From Myxococcales bacterium (GTDB taxonomy: Bacteria; Myxococcota_A; Polyangia; Haliangiales; Haliangiaceae): a stretch of 64,000 nucleotides of DNA. The stretch covers positions 62,001 to 126,000 of the forward strand of contig JAQBQE010000051.1 of assembly GCA_028287135.1 (NCBI GenBank). The letters run 5' to 3'. Every line of letters starts with the position of its first letter. The first letter of the stretch is position 1. Positions 53,107 to 61,710 of the stretch are shown here, piece after piece. The position numbers and the translations under genes are program-made. The notes under the pieces are model-generated. The model ran no database searches and was not told the origin of the DNA. It saw nothing but the letters and a program-made list of their open reading frames with translations.

Positions 53107-54176
53107 GGTCGTCGTTCCGCCTCGTCGTCGTCCTCGGCATCTCGCTCGTCGCTGCGTGCGCCGGGTCGAACATCCGCAGCCAGACCGGCACCACCGACGG
53201 GCTGATCGTCACCGCCCGCAGCCAGGGTGCGCAGCGCTGCGCGCCCGTCGAGTTCGCGATGGCCGAGTCGAACAACGACTTCGCGCAGCACGAGCTCGAC
53301 GAGGGCAACTATCACGATGCTCGCCGGCTCGCGTCGATCGCCGAGACCAACGCGCGTCTCGCGATCGAGAAGAGCCCCAAGGACCAGTGCACCGACAAGG
53401 TGTTCGTCCCTGCGCCGGGTCCAGGTGACATCGATGGCGATGGCCTGCTCGATGACGTCGACAAGTGTCCACGCGTCCCCGAGGACATGGACGGCTTTGC
53501 CGATGACGACGGCTGTCCCGAGGAGGACAACGACGCCGACGGGATTGCCGACAAGGTCGACAACTGCCCGAACGACGCCGAGGATCGCGACAACTTCGAG
53601 GACGACGACGGCTGCCCCGACCCCGACAACGACAAGGACGGCATCGGCGACAGGATCGATGCGTGCCCGAACGAGGCCGAGGACAAGGACAGCTTCGAGG
53701 ACGACGACGGCTGCCCGGATCCGGACAACGACAAGGACGGCATCCCCGACACCACCGACAAGTGCCCGCTCGAGCCCGGCGCGCCGCCCGATGGCTGCCC
53801 GAAGAAGTACACGAACGTCGTGATCACGGCGACCAACATCGAGATCAAGCAGACGGTCTACTTCGACACCAACAAGGCGACGATCAAGAAGGTCTCGTTC
53901 GGCCTCCTCAACGAGGTCGCGCAGGCGCTCAAGGACAACCCGAAGATCAACGTCGAGGTCGGCGGTCATACGGACAGCCAGGGCAACGACAAGGCGAACC
54001 TCAAGCTGTCGCAAAACCGTGCGAACAGCGTCCGGGCGTACTTGATCAAGCAGGGCGTGGCGGCCGACCGGATGACCGCGAGGGGCTACGGCGAGAACGT
54101 GATGATCGCCGACAACCGGACCGCCGACGGCCGGGCGCAGAACCGCCGCGTCGAGTTCGTGATCACGGCCAAGTAG
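53103..54176 (+). CDS. OmpA-family lipoprotein with thrombospondin type 3 repeats
   Basis: 357 residues. Signal with lipobox (SLVAACAG), a DUF4398-like helical hairpin (40-105), then three to four TSP3 calcium-binding repeats (DIDGDGLLDDVDKCP, DNDADGIADKVDNCP, and DNDKDGIGDRIDACP) and a C-terminal OmpA domain (YFDTNKATIKKVSFGLLNEV, VEVGGHTDSQGNDKANLKLS, RGYGENVMIADN) that binds peptidoglycan. It tethers the outer membrane to the wall and spans the periplasm through its Ca-stiffened stalk. The ATG overlaps the upstream DUF4398 gene by 4 bp, so the two are co-made partners. Confidence 0.9.
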   Translation: MRSSFRLVVVLGISLVAACAGSNIRSQTGTTDGLIVTARSQGAQRCAPVEFAMAESNNDFAQHELDEGNYHDARRLASIAETNARLAIEKSPKDQCTDKVFVPAPGPGDIDGDGLLDDVDKCPRVPEDMDGFADDDGCPEEDNDADGIADKVDNCPNDAEDRDNFEDDDGCPDPDNDKDGIGDRIDACPNEAEDKDSFEDDDGCPDPDNDKDGIPDTTDKCPLEPGAPPDGCPKKYTNVVITATNIEIKQTVYFDTNKATIKKVSFGLLNEVAQALKDNPKINVEVGGHTDSQGNDKANLKLSQNRANSVRAYLIKQGVAADRMTARGYGENVMIADNRTADGRAQNRRVEFVITAK

Positions 54177-54273
54177 GCCCGAGGCCGGCGGAATCGCCTT
54201 CGGGCAGGGGCCCGTCGGGACGGGAGGCGAAACCGCTCGCAGAACGGTTCGGCGCCGCGGTATAGAACCGGGC

Positions 54274-55689
54274 ATGGGAACGCGCAGTCTCGCGTGGGTA
54301 GTCGCCGTCATCGCCGTCGTCGCTGTCGGCCGGGTCACACCGGCGTCCGCCGATCCGAAGGGCGACATCGCTGCGAAGAGCAAAGAGGCGATGGAGAGCT
54401 ACGACATGATGGACTACGACGCGGCCAAGAAAGCGCTCAACCAGGCGCTGTCGGTCGCGAAGAAGGCCAAGCTCGACAAGGATCCGGTGACCGCGAAGGT
54501 CTACCTCGACCTCGGCATCGCCGCGTTCGCGGCCGGTGACACCGAGGCAGCGCGCGTCGCGTTCCTGTCGGCGGTGCAGATCGACGCGAAGATCCAGATC
54601 AGCGCGGCGTACAAGTCGCCCGAGCTGCAGAAGCTCCTCGACGAGGCGAAGGCCGGCGACGGTGGCGGCGCTTCCGAGGACCCGATCGCGGAGCCCGGTC
54701 TCGACTGCGGCGCGGTCAAGGGACTGCAGCACACGATCATCGACACCGCGCCGGGCGGCGGACCGCTCGCGATCGAGGCGCTAGTCGGCGGAGACATCAC
54801 GCCGGCGAAGGTCGCCGTCATGTACCGCATCGAGGGCGCGACCGACTTTGCCGAGAGCAAGCTGACCAAGCAGGGCGACTGCAAGTACACGGGCGCGATC
54901 CCCGGCAGCGCGATGCGCGGCGAGCTGATCCACTACTACGTCGGTGCGTTCGACGGAAACAACAAGGTGATCGCGGCGAAGGGCTCGTCGGGCTCGCCGA
55001 ACATCCTCGAGATCTCGGGCAAGGTCGCGCTCAAGAGCGACGAGGAAGATCCGATCAATGGCGGGACGACCACGGTCGGGACGATCGGCGGCGGCGAGAT
55101 CACCGGTGGCGTGATCGCAGGCGGCAAGCCGCCCAAGATCATGATCTCCGTCGGTGGCGGCACCGGCTTTGGCTACGTCAGCGGGAACACCGAAGGCGGC
55201 AACATGGTCGAGACCTGCTGCGTCGGCAACAGCCTCGTGGTCGGCACCCTCGAGCTCGCCTACATGGTCAACCGCAAGCTCGCGATCGGCGTCGCGGCGC
55301 GCCTCGGCGTTCCGGTCGGCGCCAACGTCAATGCCGAGGGCGCCGAGGGTCACTCCACGATCGCTCCCGCCGGTCTGCTCCGCGTTCGCTACACGCTCTC
55401 GGAGTCCGGCGAGGGACTTCGCGTGATGGGCCAGGTGGGCGCAGGCGTGATGCGCAACACGATCAAGCTCGACACCGGGATGTCGGGGATGGACACCGAT
55501 ATCGTCGCCCAGGGACCGCTGCTCGTCGGCGCGGGCATCGGCTACATCAAGAAGCTCGGCGGTAACTTCGCGTTCGTGGCCGATCTCTCGGCACTCGCAG
55601 GGATCGCGATCGGCGACAAGGTCGGGACCACCCGGGTCAACTCGGGCATCGGTGCGGACCTGTCGCTCGGCCTCGCCGTCGGCTTTTAG
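54274..55689 (+). CDS. Exported TPR-like protein with outer-membrane beta-barrel domain
   Basis: 471 residues. A signal peptide (ending ASADP), a helical TPR-like segment (25-125, AMESYDMMDYDAAKKALNQA and VYLDLGIAAFAAGDTEAARV), a central beta-rich domain with two Cys, a Gly/Thr-rich linker, and about 190 C-terminal residues with alternating strands (LELAYMVNRKLAIGVAAR, LGLAVGF at the end), typical of small outer-membrane barrels. The function is unknown; related proteins in myxobacteria are usually annotated as hypothetical. GGTATAGA lies 7 nt before the ATG. Confidence 0.75.
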   Translation: MGTRSLAWVVAVIAVVAVGRVTPASADPKGDIAAKSKEAMESYDMMDYDAAKKALNQALSVAKKAKLDKDPVTAKVYLDLGIAAFAAGDTEAARVAFLSAVQIDAKIQISAAYKSPELQKLLDEAKAGDGGGASEDPIAEPGLDCGAVKGLQHTIIDTAPGGGPLAIEALVGGDITPAKVAVMYRIEGATDFAESKLTKQGDCKYTGAIPGSAMRGELIHYYVGAFDGNNKVIAAKGSSGSPNILEISGKVALKSDEEDPINGGTTTVGTIGGGEITGGVIAGGKPPKIMISVGGGTGFGYVSGNTEGGNMVETCCVGNSLVVGTLELAYMVNRKLAIGVAARLGVPVGANVNAEGAEGHSTIAPAGLLRVRYTLSESGEGLRVMGQVGAGVMRNTIKLDTGMSGMDTDIVAQGPLLVGAGIGYIKKLGGNFAFVADLSALAGIAIGDKVGTTRVNSGIGADLSLGLAVGF

Positions 55690-55726
55690 GCGTCCGCTCC
55701 CCGACGTGGGGTAGAATCGATCGCGG

Positions 55727-56812
55727 ATGCGGTCGGTATGGCTTCTCGGGGCACTCGCCGGCTGTGGCGAGAAGGCCATCGAGGTCACCGTCCAGCTGCC
55801 GACGATGGCCGTCTCCGCGGAGTACGACACGTCGTGCGTGCGCGCCGTGAAGATCGATCTCCACGGCTCGACGTTCGAGGACAACCCCGAGGATCAGCTC
55901 ACGCGCTGCGTCGATATCGATCCACCGGCGGCGACGTTTGCCGAGGTCAAGAGCCGGCTCGAGGGCCAGGTCGAGATCACGATGCCCTCGACCGGGCTGT
56001 CGGGGATCGCGATGTACGGCTACAGCGGCGGCTGCGAGTCGCCCGGCTTCCAGTATGACTTCGACCTGACATTCTTTGCCGGCACGCCGTACATCGGCGG
56101 CGACGAGATGACGCTGTCGCTCACGCCCAACCTCAGCTGCGCGACCGAGGACGTCACGTTCAAGCCGGTCGACGTGCTGAAGCTCGTCAAGAACGGCTGT
56201 GCGATGGCGACCTGGCCCGACGGCGACAAGCTCTCGCTGTCGACGCTGACCACCGATCCGTTCTTCGGGTACACGCAGTGGTGGGGCGGCACGCGAAGCG
56301 CGATCTCCGGTGGCGTTGCCGTGGTGCGGGGTGGCACGAAAGTGGGACCGAAGACCTGCCTCGCCGTCGGCCTCTACGACGAGGTCCAGTATCACGTGAC
56401 CTGCGTGCCGCCTGCGGACCAGCGCGTGTGCGCGACCGGTACCCAGCTCGAGGCGCCGTTCGTCCACTTCGGCGTGTGGGATCGAACGATCGACGACGCG
56501 CTCTACAACCAGCTCGGCTCGCTGATGATCGGCGCGGTCTATGGCACCGCACCCGTCGCGGGCGCGCAGGTCACCATCGACCCGGCGTATCAGGATCGGG
56601 CGGCCGTCGTGTACTTCGACATGCCGGCGGGCGTCGAGACGGGGACCGGTCAGCTCACGGTTCGCCCAGGAACAACGACAGGACCGAGCGGCCTGTTCGG
56701 GATCTACACGGAATCGATGATCAAGATCAGCGTGACTGCCAATGGCAAGACCGTCCAGCGCACCGTCGCTGGCAACCTCGAGGGTGAGTCCACCGTGCTC
56801 GTGAAGATCTGA
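55727..56812 (+). CDS. Lipoprotein of unknown function
   Basis: 361 residues with a very short lipoprotein signal (LLGALAGCGE, Cys at about 13). The mature part is beta-rich with about eleven Cys, including CVRAVKIDLHGSTF and CVDIDPP, and a C-terminal Ig/transthyretin-like segment (VTIDPAYQDRAAVVYFDM, GQLTVRPGTTTGPSGLFGIY). No enzyme motif is found. GGGTAGAAT lies 9 nt before the ATG. The TGA overlaps the following start as TGATG, so it is translated with the GH31 gene. Confidence 0.72.
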   Translation: MRSVWLLGALAGCGEKAIEVTVQLPTMAVSAEYDTSCVRAVKIDLHGSTFEDNPEDQLTRCVDIDPPAATFAEVKSRLEGQVEITMPSTGLSGIAMYGYSGGCESPGFQYDFDLTFFAGTPYIGGDEMTLSLTPNLSCATEDVTFKPVDVLKLVKNGCAMATWPDGDKLSLSTLTTDPFFGYTQWWGGTRSAISGGVAVVRGGTKVGPKTCLAVGLYDEVQYHVTCVPPADQRVCATGTQLEAPFVHFGVWDRTIDDALYNQLGSLMIGAVYGTAPVAGAQVTIDPAYQDRAAVVYFDMPAGVETGTGQLTVRPGTTTGPSGLFGIYTESMIKISVTANGKTVQRTVAGNLEGESTVLVKI

Positions 56813-59295
56813 TGATGCGCCGCTCCCTCTGGATCATCGCCGTGCTCGCCGCGTGCGGTGGTGATGCTCCGCCACCCGTCGAGGTTGCCAAGGGCCGGCT
56901 CATCGCGCGGATCTCGTCGGAGCCCGCGCAGATCACGTTGCTGCTCGACGGCGCCGAGGTGTGGTCGACGCGGGCGGGTGGTCAGGCGGGCAAGGACAAG
57001 CACGAGCCACCGCATGGCTTCGCGGCGATCGGATCGCGAGCGACCACCGTCGAGATGATGTTCGGCGCGTTCCGGTTCACCGAGAACAAGAGCGCGGAGG
57101 TCTGGCGACCGATCGATCAGCTCGCGGACGTCACCGAGACCGCCGAGGGTGCGAGCTTCACGCTGCTCTCCGATGGTGACTCGGTCGGTACCGGACGCCT
57201 CGTGTTCGGTTCGATTCCGCTCCACGTCCAGATCGAGCTCGAGACCGACGCGCAGCGGGTGCAGATCACGACGCCGTGCCCCGGCGACGAGCACCTCGTC
57301 GGGCTCGGTGGACAGTCGTTCGACGTCGATCACCGCGGTGAGACCGTGCCGCTGTTCGTGCAGGAAGACGGCATCGGGAAGTTCCCCGACCCCGACGATA
57401 TCTACGCCGGGCTGTGGTTCCTCACCGGTCGCAAGCACACGACGCACACGCCGATGCCAATGGTGCTGTCGTCGCGTGGCTACGCGCTCGCCGTCAAGAC
57501 CGATGCCCGTGCGGTGTTCGCGCTCGGCTCCGACCGCCCCGACACCGCGCGGTTCGAAGCGTGGGACGGCACGCTCGATCTCAACGTGTTCATCGGCGAT
57601 CAGGGAAGTGCGCCCGATGCGCTCGGTCACATGGTCGAGTGGGTCGGCAAGCCCGAGCGTCCACCGCTCTCGATCTTCGCGCCGTGGGTCGACGCGATCT
57701 ACGGCTCGGCCAACGTTCGCCGGATCGCACAGAAGCTGCGGTCGTCGGGCATCCCGGCGTCCGCGATCTGGACCGAGGACTGGCGAGGTGGCGAGGACAC
57801 TGCGACCGGCTATGCCCTCGACGAGGACTGGCGTGCCGACCCTGTGACCTATCCCGACTTCGATCAGCTCGCGTCAGATCTCCACGGCATGGGCTTCGCG
57901 TTCCTGACCTACCACAACACGTTCATCGACGATAAATCCGACGTGCTCACCGAGGCGATCGCCGGTGGCTACGCGATCAAGGACGCCAACGGCGCGCCGT
58001 ACACGTTCACCGGCATCACGTTCGGCGGCTCGAAGCTGCTCGATCTCGCGAACCCCGCCGCGGTGACGTGGGCAAAGGGCGTGATGGGGGAGGCGTACAC
58101 GCGCGGCTCCGACGGCTGGATGGCCGACTTCGCCGAGTGGCAGCCCACCGATGCCGTCCTCGCGTCCGGAGAAGACGCACTCGCGGTCCACAACCGGTAC
58201 CCGGTCGACTGGCTCAAGATGACGTCGGAGATCCTCACCCCGCGCGCGGGCCGGTTCACGCCGATCCACTTCGCGCGCTCGGCATGGGTCGGATCGCAGA
58301 AGTACGTGCAGGTGATCTGGCCCGGCGATCAGCAGACCGATTTCTCCGACGGTGACGGCCTGCCGTCGGTGATCCCGATGGGCATCAACCTCGGCCTCGC
58401 GGGGTTCCCGTACTTCGGCAGCGACATCGCCGGCTACATGAGCCAGGGCACGGACCCGACCTCGGAGGAGCTGTTCTACCGGTGGACCTCGTTCGGCGCG
58501 TTCAACCCCGTCATGCGCACGCATCACGGCCGCAGCGCACGCCAGAATTTTCAGTGGGAGAACGACGCCGCGGCGACCGCGCACTTCCGCCGCTGGGCGC
58601 GCCTGCACATGCAGCTCGCCGCGTATCTCTGGGGCTCCTCCGGCAGCTTCGATCGCGATGGCCTTCCGCTGATGCGGATGATCGCGCTCGAGTATCCCGA
58701 CGAGCCGTGGGCGTGGACCACCATCGACGAGTACCTCCTCGGCGACCGCCTCCTCGTCGCACCGATCCAGGCCAAGGGCGCCACCTCTCGCTCGATCACG
58801 CTCCCCGCGGGCCGCTGGTTCCCGCTGTTGACCGGCACCGCTGTGATGGGCGGCGAGATCACCGCGACCGCCGCCAAGACCGAGATCCCGGTCTACGTCC
58901 CCGAGGGCTCGCTCCTCGTCCTCTACCCCGACGGCGTCGACACGCCGCTCCCGGCCTCGCAGCTCGCCTCCGCCGTCACCACCGACGAGATCGGCGGCAA
59001 CCGCGAGGTCTGGCTGTACCCGGGCACCGCCGCCAACCCCGAGCACACGACCTGGAACGACGACGACGGCCCCGCGGCCCCCGCCCAGTGGACGTGGACC
59101 GGTCGGTCGGCCACCGCCGCCCTCCCGACCACCGCCACGTTCAAGGGCGCGAGCACCCCCGTGACGATGGTCGGCGGTCAGGCCCAGGTCACCGTCACCG
59201 GAGATGGCACCCTCGTGTTCGGCAACGGCGGCACCCTCACGATCAACCGCGGTGACTCCACCGCGCAGGTCCGCGTCCGCCTCCGCGGCCCCTGA
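56812..59295 (+). CDS. Glycoside hydrolase family 31 lipoprotein
   Basis: 827 residues. Lipoprotein signal (IIAVLAACGGD), an N-terminal beta-sandwich, and the GH31 barrel with nucleophile Asp in GWMADFAEW and acid/base Asp in WPGDQQTDF; HFARSAWVGSQKY, GSDIAGYM and MRTHHGRSARQNFQW are also characteristic. It hydrolyses alpha-linked sugars at the cell surface or periplasm. The barrel most resembles YihQ-type enzymes, but the Arg-x-x-Trp pair which binds the sulfonate in sulfoquinovosidases is not evident, so the substrate is probably a neutral glycoside. C-terminal beta-domains complete the protein. The repeat block starts 19 bp after the stop. Confidence 0.88.
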   Translation: MMRRSLWIIAVLAACGGDAPPPVEVAKGRLIARISSEPAQITLLLDGAEVWSTRAGGQAGKDKHEPPHGFAAIGSRATTVEMMFGAFRFTENKSAEVWRPIDQLADVTETAEGASFTLLSDGDSVGTGRLVFGSIPLHVQIELETDAQRVQITTPCPGDEHLVGLGGQSFDVDHRGETVPLFVQEDGIGKFPDPDDIYAGLWFLTGRKHTTHTPMPMVLSSRGYALAVKTDARAVFALGSDRPDTARFEAWDGTLDLNVFIGDQGSAPDALGHMVEWVGKPERPPLSIFAPWVDAIYGSANVRRIAQKLRSSGIPASAIWTEDWRGGEDTATGYALDEDWRADPVTYPDFDQLASDLHGMGFAFLTYHNTFIDDKSDVLTEAIAGGYAIKDANGAPYTFTGITFGGSKLLDLANPAAVTWAKGVMGEAYTRGSDGWMADFAEWQPTDAVLASGEDALAVHNRYPVDWLKMTSEILTPRAGRFTPIHFARSAWVGSQKYVQVIWPGDQQTDFSDGDGLPSVIPMGINLGLAGFPYFGSDIAGYMSQGTDPTSEELFYRWTSFGAFNPVMRTHHGRSARQNFQWENDAAATAHFRRWARLHMQLAAYLWGSSGSFDRDGLPLMRMIALEYPDEPWAWTTIDEYLLGDRLLVAPIQAKGATSRSITLPAGRWFPLLTGTAVMGGEITATAAKTEIPVYVPEGSLLVLYPDGVDTPLPASQLASAVTTDEIGGNREVWLYPGTAANPEHTTWNDDDGPAAPAQWTWTGRSATAALPTTATFKGASTPVTMVGGQAQVTVTGDGTLVFGNGGTLTINRGDSTAQVRVRLRGP

Positions 59296-59314
59296 TCACC
59301 ATCACCACGTCCGA

Positions 59315-59528
59315 AGGGACGCTTTCCACTCTCTCAACTCTCGTCTCGCAACCATCGAGAACCAAAGGGGGGCCGAGGGACGGTGTCCACTGTCTCGGCC
59401 GCACCTCATCCAGACGCAGCTGGACAGCTTGATCTTGGCCTGCAACGAGAGAGTGGACACCGTCCCCCGCCACCCCTGTCAAATCGCGCGATTACAGAGC
59501 GAGAGTTGAGAGAGTGGAAAGCGTCCCT
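59315..59528. repeat. Nested palindromic REPIN-like element
   Basis: 214 bp with two nested inverted-repeat pairs. The outer arms 59315-59343 and 59500-59528 are perfect 29-bp inverted repeats (begin AGGGACGCTTTCC). The inner arms 59377-59396 and 59447-59466 match at 19 of 20 positions (core GTGGACACCGTCCC). Both outer-inner spacers are exactly 33 bp. The centre 59397-59446 is unpaired. A single half-unit is at 8177-8257. The right outer arm overlaps the stop codon of the kinase gene. No transposase is inside. Confidence 0.85.
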
Positions 59529-60969
59529 AGCTCTGGAGCGCGCGCAGGGGGTGCAGGACGAGGTGGACCTCCCCGGCGGTGACCTCGGCGGCACTCGGCG
59601 CGGCCGACAGGACGATCGCGGCCTCGACGACGCGGTCACCACCTTCGTTGAGGTAGATGACGCGCTTGATCGGGCGGCGCTTGAGCGCGACCTCCTGGAG
59701 ATCCTCGAACAGGGTCGGATAGACCTCGGGGAGGGCGGAGTCGCGGAGCTGCAGGCCGCCTGCGTCTCCGGCGGCACCGAGGAACTCGAGGAAGGCCTGG
59801 TTCGCGGCGCGCACGCGGCCGGTCGCATCGCAGGAGGCCATCGGGATCGCGACCGAGCCGAACACCTCGGCGGCGGCCTTGACCCGGTGGTCCATCTCGC
59901 GACGCTCGCGTGCCGCTTCCGGCGCCATTGCCCGGCGGCGGTTGGCGGATTGATCCATGCCGAGCATCGTCATCAGCGCGCGGAGCTCGTACATGAACGC
60001 GGCGAGATCGGGGTGGCGCTTGGTCGGGTCCTTGGCGGTCGCGCGTGCGATCAGCTCGTCGGCGCGCTCGTCGAGCGGTTCCTCGATCACCTTCGAGGGT
60101 GCGGGGACCGGGACCTCGCGCTGCTGGCGGAGGACCTCCTGGAGATCGCCGGAGAACGGGAGCTTTCCGGTCAGCAGCTCGAAGAACACGATCCCGAGCG
60201 CGTAGATGTCACTCGCCTGGGACGACGGCGCTCCATCGATCCGCTCGGGGGCGATGTACTCCGGCGTGCCGTCCATGCCCTCGGTGCGGCCGAGGTCGGG
60301 GCGCGCGAGACCGAAGTCGAGCAGCTTGATCAGACGGCGCTGCATCGTGGTCTTCACGATGAAGATGTTCTCGGTCTTGATGTCGCCGTGCAGGATCGCG
60401 CGGCTGTGGATGAAGCGCACCGCATCCGCGACCTGCCACATCACGTCGCACGCGACCTTGGGCGACAGCTTGCCGCTCTGCTTCAGCTTGTGGTGGACGG
60501 TCTGCCCGTCGAGCAGCTCCATCACCATGAACAGGCCGTAGTTCTCGTCCTGGCCGAAGTCGACGATCGAGCAAATGTTGTCGTGGGTCAGCGCCGAGGC
60601 GAGCCGGGCCTCGCGATAGAACATCTCGCGGATCTTCGGGTTCGTCGCGATCTTGCTCTTGATCACCTTGAGCGCGAACGCCTTGCCGAGCGCCTGGTGC
60701 CGCACCCGGAGCACGCGACCCATGCCGCCGCGGCCGAGCTGACCCTCGACGGTGTAGCGACCGCCGATCACGTCGCCGCCCTTGGCTCCGCGACCGCGCC
60801 CGTCCCACGAATCATCACCGAGCGCGGTCGGATCGACGGTGGCATCGCTCGCGACGAAGCTCTTCGCGGACAGCACCGAGCGCGTCACCGACGGGAGCAG
60901 CGTCTCGTGACCCTCTCGCTCGACCGGCTCGCCGAGGTCGGCTTCGCTGTCGGTCAGACGCGTGGGCAT
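59527..60969 (-). CDS. Ser/Thr kinase with variant catalytic loop and C-terminal PAS-like domain
   Basis: 480 residues. The kinase domain (about 65-325) has GRGGMGRVLRVRH, FALKVIKSK, DFG, GTPEYIAPERI and the usual subdomains, but the catalytic loop reads HGDIKTEN, with Gly where most kinases have the Arg of HRD. It should be a non-RD kinase, so activation-loop phosphorylation may not control it. The C-terminus (about 370-480) is PAS-like (AIPMASCDATGRVRAANQAF, then a beta-region), a sensor for a small ligand or redox signal. The ATG is at 60969, with TACGAT 8 nt upstream. The TAG stop overlaps the REPIN-like element. Confidence 0.85.
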   Translation of the reverse strand: MPTRLTDSEADLGEPVEREGHETLLPSVTRSVLSAKSFVASDATVDPTALGDDSWDGRGRGAKGGDVIGGRYTVEGQLGRGGMGRVLRVRHQALGKAFALKVIKSKIATNPKIREMFYREARLASALTHDNICSIVDFGQDENYGLFMVMELLDGQTVHHKLKQSGKLSPKVACDVMWQVADAVRFIHSRAILHGDIKTENIFIVKTTMQRRLIKLLDFGLARPDLGRTEGMDGTPEYIAPERIDGAPSSQASDIYALGIVFFELLTGKLPFSGDLQEVLRQQREVPVPAPSKVIEEPLDERADELIARATAKDPTKRHPDLAAFMYELRALMTMLGMDQSANRRRAMAPEAARERREMDHRVKAAAEVFGSVAIPMASCDATGRVRAANQAFLEFLGAAGDAGGLQLRDSALPEVYPTLFEDLQEVALKRRPIKRVIYLNEGGDRVVEAAIVLSAAPSAAEVTAGEVHLVLHPLRALQS

Positions 60970-60994
60970 CGGAAGCCATCGTACCAAATCGTGG

Positions 60995-61000
60995 TATGAG
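60995..61000 (+). promoter_or_regulatory. -10-like hexamer TATGAG before cyaY
   Basis: GTGGTATGAGGCG, the same 13-mer as before 8307, is followed by the ATG at 61007 with 6 nt between TATGAG and ATG. This fits a leaderless transcript. No -35 was found at 16-18 bp spacing. Confidence 0.42.
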
Positions 61001-61006
61001 GCGCGC

Positions 61007-61324
61007 ATGGACGAGGCGGACTTCGATCGTGTTGCACGCGACGAGCTGAATGCCCTCGAGGATGCCTTTGCGGACATCGATCCCGATGACGTCGAGGTCT
61101 CGGTCAGCGACGGCGTGCTTCGCCTCGACCTCCGCGACGGGACCCGGGTCGTGATCAACAGCCACCGCGCTGCGCGTCAGATCTGGATGGCCGCGGTCTC
61201 GACCGCCTGGCACTTCGACCCCGCCGAGAACGGCGCGTGGCGGACCCCCAAGACCGGCGAGGAGCTTCGCCCGACCCTGACCCGTCTGATCCAGCAGCAC
61301 ACCGGTGTAAAGCCCCCGTTGTAG
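61007..61324 (+). CDS. cyaY: Iron donor protein CyaY (frataxin)
   Basis: 105 residues, usual for the family. An acidic first helix (DEADFDRVARDELNALEDAF) is followed by a beta-sheet (VEVSVSDGVLRLDLRDGTRVVI) and WMAAVSTAWHFDP. Frataxins deliver or gate iron for Fe-S cluster assembly by binding the cysteine desulfurase complex through the acidic ridge. The Fe-S enzymes in this window that would need such clusters include MiaB and the MsrQ-ferredoxin fusion. The ATG at 61007 is supported by the TATGAG element. Confidence 0.88.
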   Translation: MDEADFDRVARDELNALEDAFADIDPDDVEVSVSDGVLRLDLRDGTRVVINSHRAARQIWMAAVSTAWHFDPAENGAWRTPKTGEELRPTLTRLIQQHTGVKPPL

Positions 61325-61336
61325 TATCGTTGGCCC

Positions 61337-61708
61337 ATGGCCGAGTCGCAGATCTTGAGTGTGATCAGGATGTGGGCCGCGATCGCATGGGCGGATGGCG
61401 TCCTCGCGGAAGCGGAAGCGGAAGGATTGCGCAGGCTGATTCGCACGGCGGACCTCACCGCCGAGGAGCGGATGGCGGCATCGCGGCTCCTCGAGGAGAA
61501 CACGACCCTGCCCGAGACCTACCTGACCAGCATGTCGCCCGAGTCGCGCCGCGGCGTGTATCGCGCAGCCTGCCGGATGGCGATCGTCGATCACGTGTTC
61601 TCGCAGACCGAGCGCGCCACGCTCGCGAGGCTCCGCGAGCTCCTCGCCATCCCCGAGGACATCGCTCACGAGATCGAGGCCGACGTTCCCGGCCTCGCGA
61701 CGAGCTAG
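61337..61708 (+). CDS. TerB-like protein
   Basis: 123 residues, all-helical: ILSVIRMWAAIAWADGVLAE, then EAEGLRRLIRTADLTAEER, VYRAACRMAIVDHVFSQTER and the end ALARLRELLAIPEDI. The A-x-ADG and VD-x-x-x-S-x-x-E spacing is TerB/DUF533-like; TerB-fold proteins bind metal and often work with membrane or phage-response systems, but no ter operon is here. TATCGT lies 6 nt before the ATG and starts right after the cyaY stop. Confidence 0.75.
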   Translation: MAESQILSVIRMWAAIAWADGVLAEAEAEGLRRLIRTADLTAEERMAASRLLEENTTLPETYLTSMSPESRRGVYRAACRMAIVDHVFSQTERATLARLRELLAIPEDIAHEIEADVPGLATS

Positions 61709-61710
61709 CC

